Shown here one piece after another: positions 1 to 11,265 of a stretch of 29,306 nt of DNA. Origin of the DNA: Conidiobolus incongruus B7586 (taxonomy: Eukaryota > Entomophthoromycota > Entomophthoromycetes > Entomophthorales > Conidiobolaceae); contig JNEM01016740.1 of assembly GCA_000697335.1 (NCBI GenBank), positions 1 to 29,306 of the forward strand. The letters are read 5' to 3'. The stretch's first letter is position 1. Each line of letters begins with the position of its first letter. The notes beneath the pieces are model-generated. The model searched no databases. It was not told where the DNA came from and saw only the letters and a program-made list of their open reading frames with translations. A program made the position numbers and the translations under genes.

Positions 1-760
1 ATATTTTATATATTTTATTTTTACATAAATATTACTTATATTATAAGAAAAAATACATTTAACTGAAGAAATCTTATTATAAACTTAAGTAAGAGTTTAA
101 ATATTATTATTGTTATTAAATTATAGTTAATTAAAATAAGGTTATTTAATTTAGTAAAACAAAAATATACCTTAATAAATCTAATAAAAAAATTAAATAT
201 TTTAAAAAAAATATCAAATTATTTTGATTCCATTATGTTAATTTATTTTAAAAGTATAATAATAGGTTAATTATTATTTAAAAATATATATTATCTTTAA
301 ATATAAGGTATCTTTATAAAATTATTAAAGGAATTAATATTGAGATATATTAAAATATTTTAAACAATGAATTAAAAAACCATTGAATAAAATAAGTTAA
401 ATTAATCTAATATTATTTTTTAATAAAATAATACCTTTTATTATATTATAACATTTAATTTCAAATAATTTAAAAATAACAAAATAAAAGTTATAAAATG
501 GTTTCTTTAACTTCTTAACCTTAATTTAATTAAAAACTTGTGGGATTAGTTAAAAAAAGTTATTAAAGCTTTCCCTTTAACAAAAGATTTAAATTAATTA
601 TAAAAATATATTTAAGAAATATAAAACATGATCAACCTTTTTTAATATAAAAATTTAATTAATTCTATACCCTATAAATTTGAAAAAAATAAAAAAAAAT
701 TAAAGTTAAATATATTAAATTATAATTTTTATTATTATCAAAAACCTATAGATTTATAAT
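1..760 (+). mobile_element. Tc1-type DNA transposon relic, C-terminal part of the transposase, cut by the window edge
   Basis: The plus strand still reads as the C-terminal part of a Tc1-family (DD34E) transposase. Around 520-546 the frame gives NLNLIKNLWD, matching the family signature SPDLNPIENLWD, which contains the third catalytic residue (E, here K). Just upstream, KNNKIKVIKWF matches the usual 'NNIKVLPWPAQ' stretch. At about 640-690 NLINSIPYKFEK matches the closing 'NLIESIPRRIQAVI' helix. Several in-frame stops interrupt it, many where the family has Gln or Trp, and the catalytic Glu is gone, so it is dead. A full transposase of about 340 residues would begin roughly 300 bp before the window. 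I found no terminal inverted repeat on the right; it should lie somewhere in 760-1150. Family assignment is by remembered motifs, not by a search. Confidence 0.72.
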
Positions 761-3095
761 TTATTATAAATAGAATTAAAGATTGATATTTTAAATAATT
801 AATAACTAAATATCATTATTTAATGATTTATATTATTGATTGATATATATATTTTTAATTATTTAATATAGGTTTATATCATTAAATATTAATTAAATTA
901 TTAGTAAAAATATAATTGTTTTTGATTTTATAACTCATCTTTATAAGTTAATATATAATATATAAGATTAATCATTTAATATAAAAATTTAATATAAAAG
1001 ATTTATAATAAATATAAACTTATAAATTTGATTAAATAAGTATAATTACAAATTTAATTATATTAATAATAAGGAATAATTTTGTTCATTATTTCAAAAA
1101 CTTTAATTATCCTATTAAAATAATATATTAGATTAGAGGTACCTTATTTTATGAACCAGTTGAACTTATCACTTTTCTCCTATAAGTTATTTATATCCAT
1201 AAAAAATCAACAATGGAAACTAATATAAGACTATTATAAGCAAACTAATAAATATATATTTTTATCTTTATTTCATAAATATTTAATCTTTAAATTTTTC
1301 TTATAATATTCACAAAAGTATTAAATTATACCAAATATAAGATATTTATTTTATTTAAAATAAGCTACTTTTACCTAATTTGTTTAACCCCTTTAATTTC
1401 CCTTAACTCTATAATAACCTATTGTTTACCATTAATAGTTCCCTATTTAAGCTCTAAAATATAAAATTCATTAAAAGCTATAATATAAATGATAAAAAAT
1501 TAATAGCTAAAATATTTTTTAAAGTTTGAAATAATATATTGATTAATAATAAAAATAAACAAATTTATGTTTTTATCATTTTTTGTTAAGATTATATAAA
1601 TTATTCAAATATTTGTTAAATTAAAAGAATTATCTATATTACCAAATTTAATTGAATAAATATAAATTAGGCTTTATGGTTTCTATTTTCGGAAATATAA
1701 ACTTATTCAAATATTATATTATATCTATATATTTGTTTTATATTGAATATTAATAAAATAATTTATAAAATTATATTCATTTACTTAATTATTAGCTAAA
1801 TATTATTTAAAACTAAGATTCAAAATTGATTTAACAATATGTGTCTAAAAGATTTGTTATATTTTTTTAACTTATTTTATTATAACTATTACTTATATTT
1901 AATTATAATATATGAAATTATTATTATTAATATTAGTATTAGTGAATCAATAATTATTTTGAAATTTCACTGATATAAATATCAGATTTTTTAATAAATG
2001 AATAATAAATTTAATTGAAAAATTTCCTATAAATTAGATAAATGATATATATATTTGTATTCTAATTATTTTTCTTTGATCTCCATTTATTGCATAAATA
2101 TATATTGGATATATTGGCAAATATCCAAATATTTTTATAATTACCAGTGTGATTTTATTAACTTAAACATATGAAATATAATCAGAATTAATAAAATTTA
2201 TATTACAATCTACAATTATAATTTTATTTTAATCAAAAATATTTTATTACAAACTTTATTATAATTAATTAATATTTTACATGATATTTAAAAAATATTT
2301 AGTACTTTAATTTGGTAAAATTTTTAATTTTATATAAAGAATTTATGGAACTCATATATAGTACTTAGTGGAGAGAATATATGTCAAACTTGTGTAACTG
2401 AAGTCATCTTCTTAAGTATCAAATTTAAAGAGACGAGTCAATAATAAAGTAATGGTAGGTAAAATAATCAACCTTTCATTACAGGTATAATCTAATGTCC
2501 CAATATTTGAGATTTTAATTCAATGTAAGATATAATTCATTAATTAGAGTTTAAACTCTCCCTTTGAAAATATTAATGAAAAAAGAAGATAATAAGAGTT
2601 ACTACCTCGATTTTAAAATGATTTAACATTTTTTTTGAGGAATATTAGAATAATAAATGTCTAAATATTAAAGTTTTTTATCAATTTAATATATTAATAA
2701 TATTATCAGAATTATATAAAATATACTGTTATTCAATTATTCTATATTTTTAATGGTCAACATTATTTTATATTAATATTTTCAATTTTTTTCAACTTGA
2801 AATCTACAAACATATTCCAATAGACAAATTATATGATTTTCTAATACTATAATATATTTAAAATAAGTAATTAGAAATGACAAGAAAAGTCATTATATAA
2901 ATATAATATGTATATAAATTCAAGATTTGATCTAGAATTAGGATTGAGAGCAGGATTACTTTATCATTGTTTAGTCAACAAATACTAGAACACGAAAATT
3001 TTTTGGTTAAATTAAATCTTATGATCTTTAATTATTAAATAATATACCCTAATTGGGCGAATAAATTTTAATAATGCCATTTTGATCCTCAAATC
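761..3095. other. AT-rich spacer, no gene recognised
   Basis: No open frame of useful length. The first 300-400 bp may still belong to the Tc1 relic because the composition (TTAA-rich, few GA or TC steps) stays the same to about 1100. A pyrimidine-rich patch at 1370-1460 and a slightly less AT-rich patch at 2340-2640 stand out from the background. The minus strand of each gives short protein-like strings with stops, but nothing I can name. They may be old decayed sequence. No RNA gene was seen. Confidence 0.5.
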
Positions 3096-3360
3096 TGTGA
3101 TAATTTGGTACGTTTTAAGGGGGAATGTATTACAATTACTATCCTAGCCCCTAAAAGGAACTATTGTTAACCAATTATATAAAATATCAAATAATCAAGC
3201 TCAAATTTTTTGAATTACTTGAATATATAATACACTATATTAATTTCGCTAATAATTTATTAATTGTGTCATTTAAGCGTGGGGCTTTTAAGGGGTTGGA
3301 ATAGTAAGTAAGAGTAATCCGTTTCAATTAAAACAAGGTAATAAAGTGGGCATTGTTAGA
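3096..3360. repeat. Imperfect inverted repeat (foldback or MITE-like) upstream of gene A
   Basis: The left arm, about 3106-3168, contains TTTTAAGGGGGAATG (3113-3127) and CCTAGCCCCTAAAAGG (about 3144-3159). Its reverse complement aligns along its length with the right arm, about 3284-3345, for example CTTTTAAGGGGTTGGAATAG. The arms are about 60 bp and enclose an AT-rich centre of about 115 bp. An exact 15-base inverted copy of the 3113-3127 block recurs further out at 3491-3505. It ends roughly 240 bp before the TATA box of the gene at 3668. It could be a small non-autonomous transposon, a foldback, or a structured upstream element. I could not define target-site duplications. Confidence 0.45.
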
Positions 3361-3596
3361 ATTAGTTTTGAAACTAATAGATCATGAATAGATCAAAAAT
3401 ATGTAAAGTTTAAAAATTTCATAATTCTTTCAAATCAAAACTCCTCATTTAGTCTATCAATAAAATTCCACTTTTCCTTATTCAATGTCTCATTCCCCCT
3501 TAAAATTGTTTTAACAATTTAGCTTGTGCTGGGAATAATTATTAAATGGGCACCAATCAAAAAAAATTTAAAAACGAACGTAATAATAAAAATGAG

Positions 3597-3605
3597 TATA
3601 AATAC
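3597..3605 (+). promoter_or_regulatory. TATA box of gene A
   Basis: TATAAATAC lies 71 bp upstream of the ATG at 3668. The same nine bases occur upstream of the genes at 14405, 19874 and 24332 and of the decayed copy at 22452. No other ATG falls between box and start. A pyrimidine-C-A step about 30 bp downstream (around 3630) could be the transcription start. Confidence 0.7.
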
Positions 3606-3667
3606 TTAGCTTGAGTTCGCGAATTATTTCTACACACTTCGTAAATTAATAGTCATAATTATCCAGT

Positions 3668-4426
3668 ATGAAAACAATAATGAATTGGTTATTTTTTTGT
3701 ACTCTGATTTCTGCAGCTCCTCTTTCTTTCTACAATCCACTCGACTTCAACTTAGATCAACAAACTATTCGAATCGGTTACCAAATAGCTGGTATTTTTT
3801 CAATGATCTTTGGATTGATATATACCTTCTTGGGCACCATGTTTATCCAAAAGGTTTTCCCTATTCAAAGAAGTTCTTTTTATATCAGTTTAGCTTTATT
3901 CATTTTTGGTGGACTTTATGTATACAGTGACTTCTATAACAGTGTAGTAAATCCATTTCCCTTAATTTTCTTCCTCTTCGGCATTCTAGGTAGTGTTATT
4001 ACTGATTATAACATGAATATAAGGAAAGCGTTGATTGGATTCAGCTTTGGTACTATACTAGCTGATGTAATTTTCGCTTCTCTGTTCCAAGATCCTTCCT
4101 TAGGCTTTTTTATCTTTGCCACTTATTCTGGAATTGCCTCATATATATTAACATGCAAATATAGTGACTTAATGACAATTGTCTCAATTGCTTTCCTCGG
4201 GGCTAATTATTTCATTATGGGATTGGATGTATTTGTTCAAACTGGTTACTTGAAAGTCATTTCTTTCTCTGCTGAGTCTAGTGATTTTGGAATTAATTAT
4301 CTCTTAATGGTCAATAGTGTTTTTGTACTCAGCATTTTTGGTATTTCCTTTCAATTTTACTTATTCCCTGAACAAGATCCTATCACAACTGTATCTATTG
4401 AAAAATCTACTGATATCAAATGTTAA
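3668..4426 (+). CDS. TM7S3/TM198-like (DUF4203) seven-span membrane protein, divergent member (gene A)
   Basis: Intact 252-residue protein without introns. Residues 1-17 form a signal peptide (short basic start, hydrophobic core, SAA before P18). About seven hydrophobic spans follow, near 36-58, 70-86, 97-112, 121-141, 146-162, 168-190 and 211-233. The order and spacing match the TM7S3/TM198-like domain and the other three intact genes here. Shared marks are the AFLG..YF.MGLD block (residues 175-187, equivalent to AFIGSQTFMEGI in the others), the ISFQFY ending of the last span, and a final cysteine before TAA. The GKR.. motif after span 1 in the paralogues is replaced by GTMFIQK, so this is the most divergent intact member; its nearest relative is the pseudogene at 11266. 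It probably sits in the plasma or endomembrane. The family has no settled biochemical activity. The ATG is the first after the TATA box. Confidence 0.85.
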   Translation: MKTIMNWLFFCTLISAAPLSFYNPLDFNLDQQTIRIGYQIAGIFSMIFGLIYTFLGTMFIQKVFPIQRSSFYISLALFIFGGLYVYSDFYNSVVNPFPLIFFLFGILGSVITDYNMNIRKALIGFSFGTILADVIFASLFQDPSLGFFIFATYSGIASYILTCKYSDLMTIVSIAFLGANYFIMGLDVFVQTGYLKVISFSAESSDFGINYLLMVNSVFVLSIFGISFQFYLFPEQDPITTVSIEKSTDIKC

Positions 4427-5041
4427 TGAGAATGTTCTTGATGCATAATTATACTTTGTTGGATCGCAAGATCACATTCACGAACACGTGACTATCACCA
4501 CACTTTTTAATATCTGGGTAAAAAGTATTACAAACCACAAATTGGCTGATCATCACTCTATCTTACCTAGGTACAACAAAAATCGATTAGAAGACTGATT
4601 ACCAAGAGTTTTACCTCAACTTGCTTTAAAATGCTTGTACTTTTAATAAAACAATTTACTTAGTAATAAGGGAAGACAAAACTTCAAAGACGAACTCTCT
4701 CTCAGGCTTCTTTGCTGAATATCGATTTTTGTTTAATTGTCTCAACTACAATTGAATTACATATTAAATTTACCTTGCATGAAAACCAATGTCAAAATGA
4801 ACAATGATAGATTGAAGTGTTAAAAGTGAAATAAAAATTAATATTATTAATATAATCAAATTTGAGTTTTAATATTCACATATTTGTGATTTTTCAGAGA
4901 ATATTGTGTTAAAATTGCAATAAATTTCCAATACTAAATAATTGAGATTAAAAATCAAAAATATATATTTCTTTATCATGGTTGTTAAAAAATTATTCAA
5001 ACTTATCCCTAACTTTGATTGAATTTATATTCATAATGCAG
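4427..5041. other. 3' flank of gene A and spacer
   Basis: No gene recognised. 4440-4740 is richer in G and C than the usual spacer here and may include the 3' untranslated region of gene A or decayed sequence. All frames are closed by stops, and I could not match it to any other part of the window. Confidence 0.4.
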
Positions 5042-5210
5042 GTTGAGTCAAAAGATATGAACCTACTTTGCGAAATGGACACATGATAGCCAATAAATAT
5101 TTATTAACTAATCCAGATCCCTTGCACAAAAAATGGTTTATTTTATGTCAAATCCAGTATTCTCAAGCTTTACATTCATTATATAATATTTTAAAATTAA
5201 GTTTGAATAT
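5042..5210 (+). pseudogene. Exon-like island, unknown protein, decayed
   Basis: An island of mixed codon content sits in very AT-rich flanks. It starts after a possible splice acceptor (TAATGCAG ending at 5041). The plus strand contains VESKDMNLLCEMDT and, further on, IPCTKNGLFYVKSSILKLY in the same phase, separated by stops. It lies on the same strand as two similar islands at 6093 and 6930 and could be part of the same lost gene or DNA transposon. I do not recognise the protein, and the stops mean it is not a working exon under the standard code. Confidence 0.35.
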
Positions 5211-5599
5211 TAAAATATATTGAATCTTATTACTTTTGATTAAATTTTTTATAATAAACCTTATATATTTGCCATAGAGCTATAATCTTATCCTTATTCA
5301 CAGTATTTAATTATATTTCATATTAAGTTTGAAATTATAGTATATATTTAATTATAGTAAAGAAAAATAATATTAATTATTAATGAAAATATATATTAAT
5401 AATTTATTATTACCGAATCTAATTTAAATAATTTAACTATTTTTATAAATAGCATAAAATACATCAATCAATTTAAAAAAATAATATTTATATTCTTATA
5501 AATAAATATATTATAGAAATTAATTAATAGAATAAATTTAATATCAAAATAAATCTTTAAATTTATAATATATATAATATTATTATCTTTTATATTTAA

Positions 5600-5765
5600 T
5601 AATTATTGGCTCTATTTTTAGCAAGCTTTTGATATCTATAAAATTTTTTTCAAGATTGAAATATGATATTCTATCAATTATTTAAATTTTTTAACAAGAA
5701 TACTTGTTTTAATATATTCTTTGATTACTAAAAATAATTATCATTATGTAAGTTATAATTTGATT
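5600..5765. repeat. Old dispersed repeat R, copy 1, left part
   Basis: This aligns with 17338-17513. The best-preserved block is AAGATTGAAATATGATATT (around 5653-5671), present almost unchanged near 17402. The flanks align with many substitutions and small gaps, for example GGCTCTATTTTTAGC against GGATCTGCTTTCCATACC. Together with the right part (7700-8420) it shows that about 2.8 kb here is related to about 1.35 kb at 17340-18680. Confidence 0.5.
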
Positions 5766-6092
5766 AATATACTAAATATAGTAATGTTTTCCAAATTATA
5801 TTATATAAATAATTTTTCATTATTTTAATATTATATATTTTAAAATTTTTATGTGAAATAATAAATATCTTAAATTTACTATAAAGACACTAATTAAAAA
5901 TTATTTAAAAAAACAATATATTATTTATTATTAAATTTAACTTTGAAAACTATACGAGAGAGCTATATATTGTTATAGTTTGATATAATAATTAATATTT
6001 ATCTATAAACAAAATGTTTATTGGAATTTATAAAAGGGATAGTTTAAGCTTAATTTAATATTTTCTTTTATTTTATTTTTAACTCTTGCAAG

Positions 6093-6388
6093 GCTTCTGG
6101 AAAGTAGTCTAAAGGTCACGTGAGTTTGATGAAACAGGCCAAAGACAACTAACAAGATACTTTAGAGGAGTTTTATTAAAATATCAAGATGTAGGGCTTG
6201 GCACTGATCAAAGTGATTGTCCAGCAAATATGTGTCCAGGGACTATATTATAGTATGCTAAATCCTTTGCCAATGTTTTCAAGCTATAAATTCTGCTATA
6301 GTATACAATTTTCCATTATTCAAGGATTCTTCCTGATATTTATAAGTGGATCACATCCAGAATCGTGACGGACGGTTAAAGTTTCAAG
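6093..6388 (+). pseudogene. Exon-like island, unknown protein, decayed, with plausible splice borders
   Basis: The strongest of the three exon-like islands. It follows a T-rich tract ending TTGCAAG (acceptor-like) and ends at CAAG followed by GTGAGC, a good donor. One plus-strand phase gives stretches such as REFDETGQRQLTRYFRGV, LLKYQDVGLGTDQSDCP and RILPDIYKWITSRIVTDG. The G+C content is clearly above the surroundings. Several in-frame stops occur. I do not recognise the family. Possible sources are a host gene or a DNA transposon. It is enclosed by repeat R copy 1 and absent from repeat R copy 2, so it may be cargo or an insertion. Confidence 0.45.
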
Positions 6389-6929
6389 GTGAGCAGACCT
6401 CCCGATCCGCAACAATATATATATAACACTTTTGATTTAAATCAATTATTATTTCTTTATAATATTATAATAATAATTCTATAATGACTTGAATAAGTTT
6501 TTTTTATAAATGTAGTTAAATTGTAATTGGTTTTATAGAATATTTCTTTCTAGCACTTAATATCAAGAATAATAACATAATATTTATAAACAAAACTTAT
6601 ATATAGTTTTATTGAAGGATTAAATCAAAATATATTTATATTCATTCATCAGCTATATATTAATTGATTAAATACTTAGTAATGATAATTTAATAACTAA
6701 TCCAGATTTGATATTATTAAATAATTAAATATTTATTTTTTTGTAATAATATATCTATATAGTTAGTAACTAGAAGCTGAATTCAAAATTATCAATTCAA
6801 CTTAACAAGAAACTTCAATATTGAGTTTTATAATATTGGGTTTTATGATATGTTTTGTAAATAAAGATCATTGATAGAAAAGTACTTATAATACAATTTA
6901 GCTAATTATTTATTAATCCTGTTTCTTAC

Positions 6930-7166
6930 CTTATTGAGAATATATGTCTTAAAGATGACTCACTATTGAGACATCAAAGCAAAATATTCAGAAAAAACCC
7001 TTTCTATCCATGTCATTGCAAAGTTTAAATAATTCATTCAGTGGGTTATCTAGGATTTGGATAAATTCTTATAAGAGGAACTAAAGAGCATCATTTGATT
7101 ATGGACCAACAAAGTAACTATTAATGAAGGGTAATGTGGACTTAACTATCAAATTGAGCTGGAGAG
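6930..7166 (+). pseudogene. Exon-like island, unknown protein, decayed
   Basis: Third island on the same strand. One phase contains SIHVIAKFK, then WTNKVTINEG and GLNYQIELERYIQNT, with stops between them. A donor-like GAGAG followed by GTATAT lies at 7162-7172. The 30-odd bases after this donor recur with changes at 7624-7662 (both contain ATTCAAAA and end AAATTAAATGAAAT). This could be the downstream part of the same lost gene as the 6093 island. No family was recognised. Confidence 0.35.
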
Positions 7167-7699
7167 GTATATTCAAAATACAATAATAAATTAAATGAAA
7201 TTATTTTTTCAAATTATAATTAATTATAATCTTTATTAATTATGTAAATATTATTTTGAATTTACGATAATAAGTCTTTTTTGAATATAATCTCAATATA
7301 ATTATTGATATAAAAATTAAAAATAGAAAATTAGTACTCTTTATTGATTAATTACTTTCTATATTTTTAGTAAACTACTGGTATTAAAAACAGTTTTTTA
7401 TACTCAGATTTGATTTTTCCTAAACTAATTAAATTTATTTTCAATTTTTTTAAATTTAAATTTTTGATAAATTAGGACAGTTTTATTTATACAGGCTTTA
7501 ACTTAGTATATATATATATATTAGATATGGTAACTCTCCCCGATTTTTGAGTTAAATTACTTTATACAGCTCTAACCTTATATATTATATAATTATAATG
7601 CAAGGTAACAGGTATTTTGAAAATATATTCAAAACACCAATTAGAATAAATTAAATGAAATAATAATTTAAAATTTATTACTAACTTATTTTCCTGAAG

Positions 7700-8420
7700 A
7701 TTTAAATAAGAAAAATATATCCTATTATAATCCATTATAATACCTGATATTTGTCGTTAAACAAAATACATATTGATCAAAATTTATTAATAGGATTGTT
7801 TCAACCTAAAAAACTATACTCTGTATATTAATAAAGAATTATATAAGGGAATATATAGTTGATAATTATAATGGTTTGCGGTAAAGGCTTTGGTTTTTGG
7901 TATTATCTAAATAAGCTTTATTGATATTTAGTTACTCTAGCTTTTTTGTGAAATTTTATCAATCTATAAAATTTTTCCTTTATATTTCCATTAATCAATC
8001 TTAGTTTAAATTCTAATATATATATACAATATACTTATATAACTAATCTGGAAGCTTCTTGAAAATTATAAGTAAGGTAAAAAAGCTTTTTAATATAGCT
8101 TTTTGCTATATTAATAAATGATAATATAAAAATATTAACTAATTTCAAGATTTGAAAAAATTTTTGATAATATCCTTTTCAATGTTAAAAAATTTACCCA
8201 GGAATTAATGGTAAGCTAAAATAAAAAATTTTAAGTTGTTTGTATATCTTGAATGTTTTTACAAGTCTTATAGCTGGGTTTTAATGGCAAAGATATAAGG
8301 ACTTTAACAAGCATTATTGGATTTAAATATAATTATTATTAATAATAAATTTTTAGTGAAAAATATTATAATTTTATAAAAAATATAAAGTTGGAATTTC
8401 ACTTATTTATCAATATTGTA
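7700..8420. repeat. Old dispersed repeat R, copy 1, right part
   Basis: This aligns with about 17990-18680. Shared landmarks in the same order are TATCCTATTATAAT/TATTCTATTATAAT, GGATTGTTTCAACCTAA/GGTTGTTTTAGCCTAA, GATAATTATAATGGTTTGCGG/GATAATTTGATGTAAAAG, ATAATATCCTTTTCA/ATAATATCTTTTTCA, then TTTTAATGGC and AATAATAAATTTTTAG. Identity is low but collinear over about 700 bp. No open frame. It may be the outer part of a large dead transposon or a segmental duplication of the array. Confidence 0.5.
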
Positions 8421-9269
8421 TTTTCTGCAATTAAAATTATATTTAAGAAACTAAAAATTAAAAGTTTCCTAGTTATTAATCTTTGATATAATAAATTAAC
8501 ATTAATTTTTGAACTTATTAGTAAATATTATTCTAAATTTAATCAGCATATCAAAGAAAATTTTTTAGTGTTATTATTATATTATATATAGTCCTTAGCA
8601 TATTAAATCTAATATTGATTGTTATTTACATTTACCTATAATTGAATAACCAATTTGAATTATTTTACAAAAAATCGAATTATTAGATATTATCAAAATC
8701 AAAATTGAATAATTAAATTTTATAAATTATTGGATAATTTCACAGTTGGATTATATAATATGACACTATCAAATAAAATATAATTATTATTAATACAAAT
8801 ACAATTAGCTAAATACGAATCTGATTATTACTACCTTAACATAATTTCTATATAATTATAAATATATTCTATCTAGTAATAATATTCATTATTAATATTT
8901 TTATAAATCAAAAAATTATAATCAGAATCAAAAAAGGTTGTCTTACTTACCATGTTTGCAATTATATTTGCTATCAAAAAATTATAATAAAATAACAATA
9001 ATTATAACAGGATGGTGAATACATAAAAACCTATATATCACAAGTTACAATTTAAATGTAAAAAATGAATCAATACTTTTCAGTTATTGTCAAAAAATAT
9101 CTGAAAACCTTTTGTTAATATCAAAAGTATATATATATATCTTTTGAAATATTTTTCCATTCTTTATGAAATGTTTTGATAAAAATTCAAAGACCTATTT
9201 TCTTGATTATTCAATATAGTAAATAAGTCTTGTTAAATTAACTAATATATATTTATAAACTAATCATCA
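8421..9269. other. AT-rich spacer, nothing recognised
   Basis: Stop-rich in all frames, with no motif or internal repeat that I could support. It separates repeat R copy 1 from the small frame at 9270. Confidence 0.5.
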
Positions 9270-9455
9270 ATGAATCTTTTAGATAAACTATTAATAAATA
9301 ATTATATTTATAAAGTAATCAAAAGCATAAAAAATTTAACAAAATATTCATTCGATGGAGAAAACTATAACACTTTTAAGGGATTTTTATTTAATATATT
9401 GGGTTTTAATTATCTTTTTGAACTAGAAATCTTGAATTTGAACCTAGTGCTATAA
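9270..9455 (+). CDS. Doubtful 61-residue reading frame
   Basis: An ATG-to-TAA frame of Leu, Asn, Ile and Lys-rich content with no domain, signal peptide or TATAAATAC box. It runs straight into the K-family relic that begins at about 9440. In sequence this AT-rich, a frame of this length can easily arise by chance. It could also be the worn remains of an upstream part of the K relic. Kept only as a candidate. Confidence 0.15.
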   Translation: MNLLDKLLINNYIYKVIKSIKNLTKYSFDGENYNTFKGFLFNILGFNYLFELEILNLNLVL

Positions 9456-9880
9456 TATTCGACTACAAATTTCCATTCATAACAGTCAAATACAAAACTC
9501 TCATCTAATTTGCTCTGTGTCTTAACTACTCAAGTCGTTATAAACTACTTTGGTTTTCCACCTAGTATCTACTTTCATCCTTAACTCATCACTCCACTAT
9601 TATTTATCGTAAATATATGAGTTCTCTAAAACCTATTTCTAATCTTTTAGTGTAGTTTATTAACTTATATACTTGTCAATTTCGAATTAATATCTATTAT
9701 TGCAATGCATCCTGTCTTTATATTTATTTAAATAGTTCAACGTTCATAATTGATTTCCACACGCTCCTCACACTGATATAATGTGCATATCCCCCTAAAT
9801 ACTCTGAATATTCCTATCTGTTACCTCAGATCATTGCTCTATCTACCTTTAATTTCGAGTCCAAACCTCTAGTTCATGCC
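9440..9880 (+). repeat. K-family relic, copy 1 (plus orientation)
   Basis: A pyrimidine-rich stretch, unusual for this window, that aligns with the reverse complement of 25584-26052 and 21939-22388. Shared points in order: ATAACA...ACAA..CTC.C.TAAT near 9478-9510; a TCCACCTAGTATCTAC-like block near 9560; AAATACTCTG...ATCTGTTACC near 9808-9832, against TAATACTCTGTTCCCAGATCTG in copy 3. All reading frames are broken. Boundaries are approximate. Confidence 0.4.
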
Positions 9881-11221
9881 ACACAAGATTTAATCAGTTC
9901 AAATTAAATTTAGTGATAATTTTTAATTATTTGAATAAAGGTTCATATATTAAAATGTAGAAAAATATCAATGTATAGTTAAATGGCCTAATCAATTTTT
10001 GAAAATTAGGAACTATATGGAATTCAATTTGGTTTTAAAAACTCGTAAATTGAATTGAAACGATGCGTGATAATGTGAATAGGTTTTGTTAGGAAAATAG
10101 TCCAAAAAATGATATAAGAAAGAGGATTAAATTTTCTTTATTTGCTCAAATCAACTCCACCATTACCAAGGTATGATTTTTATACCCAGTTAAATATAAG
10201 AATTTATGTCATTAATTTTGTTTAATTCAATCATTTAATTGATTAATATTAATATCCAAGTTTCGATTTATATAATGGCATATTATATATTATTGGATTT
10301 CTTTATTTCAGAAGGTTGATTAGAATTATAGTAATTGTAGGTGTTTTAATTATTCTAATCTCAGATTTGTTAATATTGAAATAAACAAATATAATTTCAT
10401 TTACAATTCTTTCACAATATATTAGGTTATAATTCTCTCTGTAGAAATATTCACGAAATTGATAAGAAATTATTACCAGTGATATTATCACTAAATATCA
10501 CATAAAGCAAATTAGTTCAAATGATTACACATTTAGAAATGATGAATAAATTTTAATTTATAAGAGATCAACTAGAATTAAGGTCAAGAAATGTGTTATG
10601 GTAAGGTAGTTCCATAAAGCAATATCATAGTTCCTTTTTGAATAAATCAAATGTTAATATTTGATCAACGTTCAAAAATATCAAATTTTTATATTTTTCG
10701 ATAAGTAATGATATTGTCAAGAGACTAGTCTCACTATCAATTATCATTGTTTCAATAAATTGAAATAACTATGAACTTATTGAATATAACCCCCTTTATA
10801 CCTCAGTTAATAACACGTTTTCTACGATCATAATCCATAGTCTTGATGATAAAATTGCTTATTTAATAATTGTTAATACCATTATTGATCATTTAATATT
10901 TTATAATTTTTTCATCGCTTCAACGTTTATAAACAGAATAATTAATTGATATTTTGAAGAATAATTATATTGGTTCATTATTGATGAAATTGTCACTTGA
11001 TGGACGAAGCCATTATCAAACCTTAAAAATTAACCTAATAATATAGATTTTGTATTTTCTTGGTTGATAAGAGAGTTTGCAGTGTAAACTTCTCAAAGGC
11101 TGGAAGCTGGATCGGCTTAAACTGAAATGAAATTTCAATAGACTTAAGTCTAAAGGACATTTAAGGCGGCAATAAAAAATAAGTCATTATGAATACTCAG
11201 TTTCAGCTCAAGATTTAACCT
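9881..11221. other. Spacer upstream of pseudogene B
   Basis: No gene recognised; the minus-strand frame around 10303-10491 is AT-rich and featureless, so I leave it out. A less AT-rich patch at 11040-11200 immediately precedes the pseudogene promoter. Short resemblances to the region upstream of gene A (for example ATCATTGTTT, and GATC..CTAGAATTA.G at about -700 in both) suggest the duplication that made the A/B pair included upstream sequence, but the match is weak. Confidence 0.4.
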
Positions 11222-11230
11222 TACAAATAC
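11222..11230 (+). promoter_or_regulatory. Degenerate TATA box of pseudogene B
   Basis: TACAAATAC followed by TTA matches TATAAATACTTA of gene A with one T-to-C change in the core. It lies 44 bp before the ATG at 11266, closer than in the intact genes (61-106 bp), so bases may have been lost between box and start. Confidence 0.5.
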
Positions 11231-11265
11231 TTATATTCAATATAATTAACAGGTCTAAAGCAGCA

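Noticed and set aside
3685-3930. 81-residue frame overlapping gene A
   Set aside because: Out-of-frame shadow of a clear membrane protein gene.
7507-7520. Short TA run as a functional element
   Set aside because: Expected by chance in DNA this AT-rich.
10303-10491. 62-residue minus-strand frame
   Set aside because: Ile, Asn and Lys-rich AT read-through with no motif, promoter box or relative in the window.
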